Part shown: in pieces, positions 23,126 through 35,396 of the stretch
Layout: every line of letters starts with the position of its first letter
Numbering within the stretch: the first letter of the stretch is position 1
Assembly (NCBI GenBank): GCA_907163345.1
Contig: CAJQUN010000040.1
Coordinates: 1,488,001-1,552,000, forward strand
DNA from: Haberlea rhodopensis
Lineage: Eukaryota; Streptophyta; Magnoliopsida; Lamiales; Gesneriaceae
Direction of reading: 5' to 3'
Length of the DNA stretch: 64,000 bases
Notes under the pieces: model-generated
Databases searched by the model: none
What the model was told of the DNA's origin: nothing
The model's input: the letters and a program-made list of their open reading frames with translations, nothing else
Translations under genes and position numbers: made by a program

Positions 23126-26100
23126 AGCTAGGTAACCTTCCTAGCAGAAGAGTATAGAGCATCTAGGTGATCGTTAGCAAGATATTAGGGAACCTATCAC
23201 CAGTAAGATATCATTCAGAGAAGACTACAAAGTAAGCAACATAGAGCCAACATGAATATTGGAGAAGTCAGAAGAAAGTACAAAAAAAGTCGGAATCATA
23301 CCAGTATTTGTCAACGGACATATTAGTGAGCCTAACAAACAAATCCATGCCAATGATATTTATACACTTGAACATTGAAGTACAGAAGGATGGACGATCC
23401 AACTCTCTTCACAACTCATCGAAGATATCTCTCAGAGTGATCTATCCAAAGGGAAGCTACCAAGAATATGTCAGTTGTATAGAGAGTTGTGCGTCACAAA
23501 CACTCTATCTATTGTATTCAGTAAGCTTAATGAAGATGAGTGATATGTATAACTGCCAGACGTAGTTTATACAGTTTGGAGTGTTTATATAGATGTGTTG
23601 TTATGGAACAACAAAGTAACTAGGAGCTTCAGTGAAGCAGAGAAGCTTGTTGAAGTGTGGTTGTACAAATAGCTTGTATAATTCAAATCATCCAGTGAAT
23701 ATCTTCATGCAAAGGAATAATGTGAGACGTAGATGTGATTCCTTAAAACTTACATTATATGTGCATTATTTGTTTGTTTATCTTTACTTATATTTCACTA
23801 ATTCAGTATCAGAACAGATTACTTCAGGTGTTTTCATCTTGGTTCTTTAAACCAAACTCGATCTAATCTCTCGGTGTATTAAGAACCAGAACTATTACAC
23901 ATCAGTTTGGTTGGAATCAGTAAGATGAAGTGATCAATCACCCAATTGATTTCAGCAGAAGGGTTCAGAGTAGCAAACTCGACTCAGAGCAACAGTCTCG
24001 AACCTGCTAATATCATCTTCATCACATATTTTCTATATCACAGTCTATCTTGTATCATGTACAATCACAATAAAGAATGTCTAATTGTTAGTTTAAGACG
24101 ACACTATAATTTTGGTGAATTTAAATTTGTATTTGAGGGAAAAATTATATTTTTTTATTGACTCCACCTCATCCAACCCTACGTATTATGGTACTTTATT
24201 ATTAGACATTAAAAAAAAGCTTAGGACGTTGTACTAATAATAAGCAAGGTCGTCAGGTCACACGTGAAGGTCCCGTGGATTAACATAATGATTATTGCCA
24301 TTAATTACTGCAATTACTCTTTGTCTTAGTACAAGTCCAGCGAGATTAGTACTTAATATTCTATATAATAGCATTTTTACGCATTAGACGACTCATCTTT
24401 CCTCATGTTTTATGCAAATCCCTAGATTAGTAGCTGTAGGCACATCTGAGATTCCAAGTGAGGTCCAGGATTGGATAATTAAAATTATTCTTTATTGTAT
24501 AATTAATATTTATGAAAAATATAATGGTTTTGTATTTAATTTCTTAGATGATTTTTGTGTGGTTAGTTTCTAAATCGGTTTTGTATTATTTTTTTGGGTT
24601 TTTAATATTTTTTTGTCTTTCTAAAGTTGTGGATTTCGTTTTTGATTAGATTGAATACTTTTGAAAAATAAATTTCATAAAACTTAATAAACACTTAGTG
24701 CTCCGTTGCACACGTTGTATGCATATACAATATTTGTTTTGTAAAGTGAGGTGGTAATTATAAATTTAATTTTTATTTTTTGCTTTTGGGATGTAATAAA
24801 CTTTTTCTAAATTGATTTTGTAGTTTAATACCCTCCCAAATATTTTTTTGATGTTATTGTGGTTATCCAAATTAGCAGGGGTCTTGCGGTCATTTAGCAT
24901 ATATAGTAAGGGTATTTTTGGATTTATAAAATGACCATACCACTAAGGTGCTTAACCATTATAAGATAGTAAGATATGTTATTATTTGGGTTTAATATAA
25001 AACTTTTCCTTAAAATTTACCTTGTTTATTTGCAATTCAAATATTGGGCCTGGGAATTGGTCTACTAAAACAAAAGAGGAGCATTTGATTGGGTTGAATC
25101 GAGCTGGGCTAGTCAACTTCTAAAGTCTAGTGGAAGAGGAATGGTTTAATATCAGCCCAGACCAGCCCATAGAAATATTTAGTTAGCTTTCCACAAAAAG
25201 TGTGTGTAATATCAAAATAGGAGAATGATATGGGAAATATAAAATGGTGAAGATTGTACAAGTTTAAGTCTCTGAATATATTTTAGAATCAAATTGATTT
25301 GCTCTAACATATCCCGAGGTCTCCATAGATTAAACCCTTTTAATTGTTCATGACTAAAGTTAAATTTGTTTACGACCCATTGAATTTTGATTATCGCCTG
25401 GTACCATAACGTCACGATCATCTAGATATAAATTGATGGTTATCATTTAATTCGATCCTTTCGTCACATATGTTTTTATCGGATCTTAAAACATTGGTTC
25501 ATTGAGATTCTAATATGAATACCTATATGCATACTAGTTATGTTGGCACCGCGCAAGGTGCGGTGCCAGTGATTATCTTAGCTGAGCTTTCGTACTGTAA
25601 TTTAGCCGGATAAAATGGCTATCAACTTGAGGGAGAGATGTAATATTTATACAGCTATAAACAAACACAAATATATATATGCAACCAATTATGAACAGAG
25701 ATAGAACAAGCAATCTCGAACATACAACCAAGCTGGTCAAAATACCAAGTGCAGATGAAGATAATGAAAAAGACGTTCATACATACAATACACATAATTA
25801 AGTAGATACAAAAGGTAAAAGAGTTCTGGACAAAACAAATATTTCCCCAAAAATGTAGTATATGTAGAGGGATTGAGTTTTTTCCAAAAAAAGTGTAGTA
25901 TCTTGCAAAAAGAGCTAGAGGGGATGGAATTATTCCAGAAAGTATAGTATCTGCGCAAAACTGCAATGTTCAACAAATTTCAGAAAACTTTATGAATCAG
26001 TTCGTCGTGATAATTGATTCTCGAGGTGGAGGCCGGATTGCTAATCAAAAGCAACGTGGATAAATCTATTTTGCCCACATGATTATGATATTCCTTGATC

Positions 26101-26990
26101 ATTTCAAGCAATATTGTTATCCTTTTGTCAAGCCACCTCGAGAGATGCATTTAACTTGGATATTTTATTTCTTTCTTCATCAGAACCATCTACGGAAGAA
26201 TAGTAAAACCATCTGTGAGAGTTTTAAAATTTTTGTAACAGGAAATGTTGCAAGATACACATCCAGACAACTAATATGCAACATAAGGGAATGAGGACAT
26301 CCCATCCCTTACCCAATCCCTGAGACAACACATAAAATTATGAGAAATTTATCCAGACAAATGGTGGAATACAAATATAGAACAAATTACACAATCAACA
26401 TTCAATGCAATAAAGTCAATTCTGGTTAAATGTAAAGAACATAACATGGATTGGATTAAAATAAAATAAGTAATAGAGTGTAAAAGTATGCAACCAAATG
26501 ATTCGTGAAGGCAAATTATGGTAACAAAATACAACTAAAACAATTTGATCAACCATCATTTCAAACAAAAACATAAGCAGTGAGATAAGGAAAATCCAAA
26601 TTTTGTAGATAGTTATTCTCTGCCATAGTGGGAAAAAAATACGTGGAATATTTTCATTTTCAAAATACACGTAATTTCATAATTATAAGGCAACGAAAGG
26701 AGTAGAATAATACAACAATATTACTTTCATACAAGAATCAAATTGTGGATATATTGCTCCTGAAACTATTTCATCATAAGCAAGACAACGTAAAATACAA
26801 AAATCTCAAAACATAGTATATCAATAACATAATAAGCCAGTATAAATTGGTGATGCCATTTTTAGAGACATCTACTCACACAACAATGAAGAAATTGTGA
26901 TCTGTATATCTAAAAAACATACATATTATTTTATTAATTAGCAAATATTAGTCTGTTGTGCTACATATTATTGTAACAAAAGAAAGCTAA
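23124..26990. other. Gene-free, repeat-derived stretch
   Basis: From 23160 to 24160 the texture is LTR-like (GAGAGTTGTGCGTCAC, TCTCGGTGTATTAAGAACCAG), but no ends were found. The rest is AT-rich with no reading frame that looks coding. A GC-rich hairpin sits at 25544-25568. The short frames on the minus strand at 25650-26670 are AT-composition noise. Confidence 0.4.
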
Positions 26991-26991
26991 C

Positions 26992-27646
26992 TGATGGCAT
27001 CAATTCAGATGGTCCTTGAAATATGTGCAACCTAGACGAGCTGTGCCAAGAGAACAATAAAAATGAAAACAAAAGCTGCCAAGTTAAATTAAAATGGGAA
27101 AGACATATCAAATTAAATATGATAATTGCTCTCTTTACACCCGAATAAATCACAAGGTTTAAAATCTAAAAAAATTAAGAGAATTTCACAAAAAGTTATA
27201 GAAAAAGTGGAATCAACATCAACACTCAAAGATTTATGCATGAAACTAAATACCTTAGCTGAGACGAAACCAACACAAATACCAAGCTCAGAGTGACCAC
27301 TTACTGGCCAAAAAGGATGGCATCATTGACATTCAAGTCCACAAATACTCCTTCTTTACCTGTTATTTAGTCAATAATGCATCATTAAAAAATTCTTATT
27401 TCAATATAACAAGTTTGGGATGATAGTACAAATAAATAAAGGGATGACCACAAAGATTCATCAGATTCATCTAATGTTTTTTGAGTAGGAAGGAAATTAC
27501 AAAATCAACACGAGAACAGATGCATCGGCCATCAATAGAATGTATCAACTTCATACATGGTTCTTGTTTATAAATGTCTTATGTGTGCTGCCAAGATCAT
27601 AGAGATACTCATTTTCACTCCTCTTGAACTGAAAGAAGTCAAAGAA
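26992..27646 (-). pseudogene. FHA-domain exons, kanadaptin (SLC4A1AP)-like, probably broken
   Basis: Three minus-strand exons make the second half of an FHA domain. Exon a (27557-27628, or from 27646) reads EYLYDLGSTHKTFINKNH. Exon b (27305-27359) reads KEGVFVDLNVNDAILFG. Exon c (26992-27040) reads SSRLHIFQGPSELMP. The order and wording fit kanadaptin, whose FHA domain ends in HSxRLxIFQGPSELMPPE; FHA domains bind phosphothreonine. Junction b-c is a clean GT-AG splice in phase. Junction a-b is one base short of phase, and the usual Gly in GSTHGTF is Lys. The first half of the FHA domain and the rest of the protein were not found, so this is most likely a gene fragment. Confidence 0.6.
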
Positions 27647-27659
27647 CTGCAAAACTTAT

Positions 27660-29468
27660 TGAAACAAAGGCGGAAAACTAATGCACCCAAATAAATAACA
27701 GTGGGCAGGGGAGGAACAGACGGCCAAACATATGCTTAACAGTAAGGACTATCATAGTTAAATTCGAATACCAGTTATGAAAGGCGATAGATTTAAAAGA
27801 ACACCCGGACCCAACCAAACAACACCAATCGACATGATAAGTTCCTTTCTGTGTAGCAAAAAAAGCTTAAAAGACCATGATTTAAAAATCGAGAAGCACC
27901 CACAACCAAAATTTTATTTGAAAGCATCGAAATAGAAAAATGTTAACCTACAGATATCACAACATACCCTCTTAGTACACGATTTCAATGTTCAAGGTTC
28001 ACTCTATACATGAAATAATGGCAAATAAAGTCTGTTGTCCAGCTGATGTATCACACTAAACATATTATATAACATCAGAATTCTATCCTCAAACCTTTAA
28101 TACTCTTTTGTTTACCCGTGCTACAATAAAGCGCTCCATTTAATGTCACTAAAGATACCTTTTCGTATGTGTTTCAGCATATATCAAGAGTTATACTATC
28201 CAGTTTTTTTGTGCATAAATCATGTACCTGCAATTCTTTATTAGCCATGATCATCATGTGATAAGAACTAATAGACAACATAAATTAATACAGCGAAAGA
28301 TTTAATATAACATAGTGTCTAACATTTAAGGCACTGAGTATCTAAACCATAATAAAGACACATACACACACAATCATGCATGCTCTGAACATGAAGAATA
28401 ATTGGATGTCAATTTTTTTTTTACCGGGAAAAACATGAATCTTAGATCCACATCCATACACACAAGAAATAGAACAATGTATCACATAGCAGGAACATTT
28501 ATTTAAAATGTTCAACAATTACGATGGTAGTATCATATAGATCGTTGCAGTAACTTTTAACATGTATCAACACTGCTACGAAAACAATACGTATAACATA
28601 ATTTCCTCACATAAATTCTAGCTACCAAATAGTTGGCATCTCTCATAAAGAAACGTCCATCTCAAAAACACAGTGCATGAACGTAACAAAAAAACTGATA
28701 TGAAACGCTGAGGACTGTATCCTAAATCATGTTATGGTGACATTACAGTACCCTAATATGCTGACTGCTATATCTTTCTTTGTATGTCTTGAGAAGAACC
28801 ACACATATCAATTACTTAACATCTCTAATTACATGTTTATGTATGGGATTTGCTGAGTATATTATATAAGTACATGTATCTTGGACAGGACATCCAAATG
28901 CAAACCATGAGTTCACAATATGAAAATTAAAGTTTTCATTCAAAAACAGGGCGCCTACCAAATCATCAAAAGAGCCAAGAATTTCCTTAAAAATGATGCT
29001 TATTTCACGCTTCTTTTGGTTTTACATGGCTATCTCCTGAAGATGAGCATATTTTTATATTGCACATGGTTTCAGGCTGGAAAATGAAGAGAAGTGATGC
29101 TGAAACTTAAAACGGCGAGTTTGGATAAAATAATTCTTTTTTTTTTTGGGAAAAAAATACATATTTATGTTTAGAAATAATAGTAAAAAGTTGTTTTCAA
29201 TTTTTTAAAAGGCAAGCCATAAACACCTTTTTTTTTTCTTACCTATTATTTCCAAATTATTAAACATTCTTTTAAGTGGGAAAGTTTAACGAAACACAGG
29301 TTGTTTCAAATCAACAACTTCCTCCGGACGAATTCAATACCACGTTGCTCCAACCAATTAATTTCTTCGTAATATACTAAGGGTTAATAAAAATCTACAA
29401 GCTCCATGACATCTACCTTATTCCGAGCAAGCTCATCCCAACAATAACAAATCCTATCATACATAGGA
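27660..29468. other. Gene-free AT-rich stretch
   Basis: No convincing exon, RNA gene or bounded transposon was recognised. The texture is intron-like, and it lies upstream of the FHA exons on the minus strand. Confidence 0.4.
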
Positions 29469-29736
29469 AACCACACTAGGGCTGCTTACCGGTTGGAACC
29501 GGTCCGGTCCGTTAAGGATCCGGATCGAACCGGTTCCGGTTCCAACCGATTCCGGTTTGGTTCGAATCCTTATCGGTTTTCCTTCTTCTTTTTTTAAATG
29601 TTGTAAATGTTTCTTCAATGATGTTCATCACAAAATCAATATATTTCTTCTTCATTTCATAATATAGATGCATACAAATAATTGTAAAGACATGACAATT
29701 GAAAATCTAAATAAAAAAAATATTACAATTTAGTAC

Positions 29737-31972
29737 TTAGCAGTCTTCATAATTGATAAGTATTGTTTTGGCGTTCTCTTCTTCTTGCTCGTCATAATGA
29801 TTTACGAATTCATCAACCGTCCCATCTCTTCTATTTTTGCATTCTGCTTCAAACCAATCTTTAAGTAACGTGAGCATGCATAACGAATCAGTTGATAGAC
29901 TACTTCTGTAGTCTCCAATAATACGGCCGCATATTGAGAATGCCGATTCAGAAGCGACGCTTGAAGCTTGTACAGCATACACGTCTCTAGCCATTTTGGC
30001 TAAGATAGGGAATTGTGCTGCATTGGACTTCCACCATTGTAAGACGTCGAAGTTGTCTTCGGTTAGAAATTGATAATTCAGATAAATTTGCAACTCAGTC
30101 GACGTGCTAGTAGAAGGTCCTTTTCCCTTAAGTTTTTTCCTGCCCAGCATTCTAAGCAAATTGATGCCCCCACCTTTAGATTGAGCTTGGGGTTGTTCTT
30201 CAACAGGCCTTTGTTGCGATGATTCACTTGCCTGTTGATTATAATACAATTGAAACATATTTTGGAGAGATTGCATTGTAGACGTCTTTTGATCGTCAAC
30301 AACCTTCCCCAAAAATTTAGCATAATATTCAAAAAATATCTCAAATGAAGATAAACATTGACTAGGATCTAGCAATGTTGCGATGCAGTGCACGGGTGGG
30401 ATTTGTTACCAATACTTTATAAATTTAGTTTCTATTGCATTAACAAAAGCATGCAAGTCATAGTCATCTCTAAATTCTATAAATTTATCAAACATGTTAA
30501 ATACTAAAGGAAGAAAATAAACGGAAGTTGGATAAGTAACACCAGAGAAACGTTCCGTCGCTTCTTTGAAAGTACCTAACAATGATACACAATTTTCAAC
30601 AAATTCCCAATCATCATCAGTCAAATAAATACTTTCATCGATATCAGGCATTTGATATGAATTATAAAATGGAGTTAAAATATCTTTGTAAGGTAACATA
30701 GCATTCAACAAATTGTACAACGAATTCCACCTAGTTTCTATTGGTGATGGAAAAAGAAGATGCTTTAAACCATTAGATAAACATAATTGTTTCCAATCAC
30801 GCTTAACACGGCTCGTGCGTAACCATTTAGCGCAGTATTTCATTTTGTCAATACATGCTGAGTGATTGTCCTCATAACCAACTTTAACAGCCAAATTAAT
30901 CACATGACATGCACATCTAACATGAAAAAAAATACCATCAAGCATTGGTTTAAGATAGGTCTTTAAATCACGCATCGCAGCATTGTTATTCGCAGCATTG
31001 CCTAATGTGATTGAAAATACCTTATCCTGAATTCCATAATGTCTACAAGTGTTGAATACATATTTAGCATTTACATAACCAGTATGTGCACAATCTACCT
31101 CATCTAAAGACAAAATCCTTTTTTGCATACACCAATTATCATCAATCCAATGACAAGTGACAACAAGATATGAATCAGAATTTACATTTGTCCAAATATC
31201 AGTTGTTAAACTAACCCTACAAAGCAAACTAGAAAGATGTTGAAACAATGTATTTCTATATTCAACAAATACGTCCATACAATTTCTTTTTAGTGTGTGC
31301 CTGGAAATATGTTTAAACATGGGTTGTATGGACGAAGCAAATTCAATAAAACCAGCACGTTCAGCTTGTATAAAAGGCAGTTCACATCTGATCACATATC
31401 TAACAAGTGACCTACGATTAATTTCAGCAGTTAAAATAAAATTCGTGCCAGTAAGAACATTAATTTGTGCTTGTGTTGCTTCTCGACTTAATGGTTGTAA
31501 TGTTGTCTCATAAAAATTATGTTATTTTACTAAGTGTTTTTTAAATGTTCCGGTGCCTCCACTGGAACCACCAGCTTTATATGAATACTGGATCTTACAT
31601 AATTTACATATTGCAACAGATTCATTCGTACCTTCTTTTTGAGCGAGTTCAAAGTGATCCCATATCTTACTTCTTTTGGCACGAGTAGGTTGTCTACTCG
31701 CTGCTGTAGTGGCTCCGGATGACTCCACATGTTGTCTTTCTTGGGCTTGGGCAGCAACAGGTTCGTCAGGTTGTTGAGATTGTTTTGGTTCGACATTCAT
31801 AGAAGAACCACCAACATTGAGGTCAGCAAAAAAAATCATAACTTTCATTTAACTCAGGAATTGGCACAGGTAAATTCATTGCAGAAGATGAACTCAGTGA
31901 TAGACGACCCGGAACGAGACCCCGACTACGACCCCGGCTACGACCAGCACCACTGCTAGATGAAGATGCCAT
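29737..31972 (-). pseudogene. hAT transposase, nearly intact but broken
   Basis: The start is ATG at 31972 (MASSSSSGAGRSRGR). A BED-type zinc finger (CKLCKIQY) lies near 31590, the catalytic RNase-H-like core runs through 31395-30406 (LTTDIWTNVNSDSY, WRNSLY-type words), and the C-terminal dimerisation region reads DVLQWWKSNAAQFPILAKMA and ASSVASESAFS. Breaks: an extra T in an 8-T run near 31828-31835 shifts the frame, a TAA lies at 31522-31524 after KKHLVK, and another TAA at 30406-30408 after KYW. Apart from these the frame is continuous to 29737, so inactivation is recent. The protein would cut and paste this element family. Confidence 0.85.
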
Positions 31973-32330
31973 TATGATATAAGACTATAAGTAAATTGTA
32001 GATAGCACAATTGAGAGAAAAATATGAGAGTTGAGTAATTTTCGTTACAAAAATTGTTATGAAACAATACACAACACAACATCCCCTATTTATAGTTTTT
32101 TTTTTATTAAAAAAAAAATAAAAAATTAATGTTGGCAACGGCTAGGAGCCGTTGCCAACGTTAACAAGTGTTGACGTTGAAGGCAACGTTAACATTTGTT
32201 AACGTTGCCTTCTTTATTTAAAAATTTTATTTTTTTTATTTTTTTATTATTTTTTTAAAATCTACCGGTTCCGGAACCGGAACCAAACCGGTAGCACCGG
32301 AACCGGCTGTGCTACCGGTTTGGTTCTTCG

Positions 32331-32729
32331 TAGGGGTGCTTATCGGACCGGGTCGATCCGGACCCGGTCCGAAACCGGAACCGGACTAACCGGTCCCGAA
32401 CCGGTCCGGAACCGGTTTGATACCGGACCGGATCGGTTCTACCGTTCCGGATCCGGTATCTTATCGGTTCCGGACCACACGAATCCGGTTCCGGATTGAA
32501 CCGGAACCGGATCCATTTTTAAAAAAAAAAAAAATTTTTTTTTTTTCGATAACTCCTTTCATTTTTTCCTTTTTTATAAAAAAAAAAAAAAGAAAAATCC
32601 GGTTCCGGGTTGGAACCGGTCCAACCCGGAACCGGTGGAACCGGATCCGATCCGGTTCCGCCCATAACGGGCCCGGAACCGGCCGGTTCCGGTCCGGACC
32701 GGACCGGTTTGATCCGGTAACCACCCAGA
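32331..32729. mobile_element. hAT MITE nested in the larger hAT
   Basis: Starts TAGGGGTGCTTATCGG and ends with the diverged complement CCGGTAACCACCCAGA. It is flanked on both sides by GTTCTTCG (32323-32330 and 32730-32737), a perfect 8-base duplication. It is mostly CCGGAACCGG-type words around A/T runs and encodes nothing. The terminus resembles that of its host element, so it may be mobilised by a related transposase. Confidence 0.85.
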
Positions 32730-32879
32730 GTTCTTCGGGACCGCCCCGGACCGGTTTCTAACCGGTTCCGGGGCGAACCGGAACCGTTAAGTCCGGTTCC
32801 GGTTTCGGACCGGACTTAACGGTCCGAATCTGGGCCGGGTCCGGTTTGACCCGGCCCGGTAAGCACCCCTAAACCACAC

Positions 32880-35388
32880 ACCATAGAGCAAACCTTCTCC
32901 ATTTTTGTCTTAAAGTAATCTCCCCTATATTATTTTTGTTTCATATAAATATCTTATAATCAAAAACTCATAATTCAAAGCCCTCATGCCAAATGCGTAC
33001 CTTAGCAGATACTTTCCGCAATCCAGTTGGTTTACATTTCTTTATCACCTATTGAAAGAAAAACGCATCAAACAAAAAGATATTAGTAGTCTACTGATGG
33101 GCAACTAACCTACCTATGATGATCAAATTTAGGGATCATACAACAATAACCATGTGTAGATCAAATGGAACAATTAGGGATGTTCCCAAATAAATTATGT
33201 TGTTTTGTTTTGAATTTTATAATCTCAAAACCAGTTTTGAAAAGGTTTATAACAACGTAAATGACATAAAAATATTAGGTTCCCTAAACATGAAAAAGTT
33301 GATTTACCGAATATCGATATCACGAAATGGGTATCAAATTTCATGTTACAATAATAAATAATGATGACGATGTTCATGTGCTCAAAAAGTGGCAACGAGG
33401 CAAAAAAAACTATTTATTTGTTTTTTTTAAGCATTTCACATTAAGATGACATTGGAGAGGACAAGAATCTGAGGTCAAGGAGGGAACTAAAGAGCCATGA
33501 GCAGCGGCAAAATACTGATTAGGAGCGCAGCTTCCATAACCGACGGTATAAAATATGATCCATTTAAAATACATCGTTAGTAGACCTCCATTTCCAGCTT
33601 TTCCAACCATTATTTGTCTCCCTCCTGGTAACCTGTCACCCCAGATTTTGTTAGTATATCTGGGCATCGCTTCAAGCCCAAGTTATTAGCAGATTTATCT
33701 CTTTTTTACCTGTTTAGCATAAGCATCATCGGTAACAGCAAAATAGTCAAGACATACCACCATAAACACACAAGAACAAAGCATGATAGAAAACCACCAA
33801 ACCAAAGCAACTAAATCACAGCAATAACAGAGATCGAAAATATGAAGCAAGATTTTGGTTTTAGGTGATCTTATAATTCTCCGGATGAGTTTCTTGAACC
33901 CTTGATCATTTATTTTACAAACCAAAATAAACAAAGCTACACATATCCCTTCTTTCCTTTATTATAACAGCTCTAGTCGAGGAAGCTTTAAGAAAATTGT
34001 GAAATTTGATATCTTGGTTGCGGGATCAAACATCTGTTTCTTTTTCAGACAATTTCTGTGAAACAAGGTCTACTGATTGGAGATTGCTTTGGTCATCGAA
34101 GTTATTGAAACAGAGCCATCTAGTCCTATTCGGATTTTAACCCATCAAGAGGCAAATCTTAACAATTCATATGAAAATCAACACTCTGAGTTGGATCAGC
34201 TGAAATTTGGTGAGCATCTGGAAGTACGAGTTGTTGCTGAGAGTGAATCGAGTGAGGGAGACTTCAACAACACATCAGGCGCAGGGAGTTGTAGTAAAAA
34301 TGACGAACCTGTGGTTGTTTCATGGGAGAAGGAGATCGAATTCGGTGACTTTGAGATTTTGAATACCTCACTCACTGAGGCCAGCATCTTCAGGTTTGTG
34401 GTTCTGAGCATGTGCTTGGCTCGTGGAGCTCGTGGAGCGTGAAGAAAGGGCCTAGGTTTGCAAAATTGAGAGATTCGTGAAGATGATGAGGCAGCTTTGC
34501 AGTTTAGGGTTGAGTGGTCTACAAAAGAAGAGAAAAGTTACTATTCATCGCTTTTGGAAATTAGACAGTAATTACTGTAGAAGAGCTTCGGCCCTTATTA
34601 TATTGTTAATTAATTAATTAAATTAAATTCCCAACTATAAAGTAGCTAGAAAAACTCGTTTTTATTATATATAAAAAGGCATATATCCTACTCTCGTGAT
34701 TGCTTCTACTATTATTTTTGGCACTCCTCCAACAATTTTCCATCTTGCACCTTTGGCCACCTCCATGATGAATGCATCTTGGACCTCAGGCCGACTATGC
34801 AACGATAGAAGTTAACTTTGATTTATTTCGTGCTAAATACAAAGCATGGTATTTATAAATTTTTACATATAAGACTAGTAATTTTATTCATGTAAATGTT
34901 TTACAACAATAATGTTCAGTTTTTTACGCTGAAAATTATAAATTTCAACATTTAGGATATGTTGTGTCTTATTCTCATTAAAATACTACAAAAATAGAAT
35001 GCAACATACTTAATATAATGTGTGAGCTGATTTCTGACTATGTTTTACACGCTTCATAAATGATTTTGTCATGAGCGAGTTTAATCTACACATATTGGGA
35101 GGATATGATAATGAATATTAATTTCTATGCCACATATCATATATCAGGGGCGGATTTAGAATTTAGGTTCAGAGGGGGTTGGGAAAAACATTAAAATGGT
35201 GGGAAATATTTTAGCGAGACAAATATAATTTTAAGGGGACAATTTACAATTTTGGGGGAAAATATAATTTTAGGGGATAATACAAATATTTTTCTAAGGA
35301 GCACATTTGCCTCATTTACATTCACGTGTGTATACGCGTTTGTTTTGCTTCGCGGCTAACAAGTCACATGGAATTGCGTTCAATTGTT
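32880..35388. other. Mostly gene-free stretch with two weak exon candidates
   Basis: At 33001-33048 (minus) a 48-base stretch is framed by good splice sites and reads VIKKCKPTGLRKVSAK in one phase. At 34077-34442 (plus) an acidic frame with a good donor at 34394 has no ATG and no partner exon. The minus strand opposite it looks like a 5' leader. From 35150 to 35290 there is an AGGGGCGGATTTAG-type plant repeat with G-rich words. None of these can be joined into a gene. Confidence 0.35.
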
Positions 35389-35396
35389 CCTTAAAC

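Larger units (their letters stand above)
29477..32871 (-). mobile_element. Ac-like hAT transposon with a nested second hAT
   Basis: The ends TAGGGCTGCTTACCGG (29477) and CCGGTAAGCACCCCTA (ending 32871) are inverted repeats, flanked by the perfect 8-base duplication AACCACAC (29469-29476 and 32872-32879). Subterminal regions are packed with CCGGTTCCGGAACC words, the usual hAT transposase-binding pattern. The inside codes for a degraded transposase on the minus strand. A further 399-bp element with its own 8-base duplication is inserted near the right end (32331-32729); without it the element is 2988 bp. Confidence 0.9.

Noticed and set aside
22591..23162. Open frames with runs of Tyr-Ile
   Set aside because: They translate AT microsatellites and adjoining AT-rich DNA; no coding composition outside the repeat.
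33001..33048. 48-base exon-like stretch on the minus strand
   Set aside because: Good splice sites but no neighbouring exon in phase; cannot be joined to the FHA exons.
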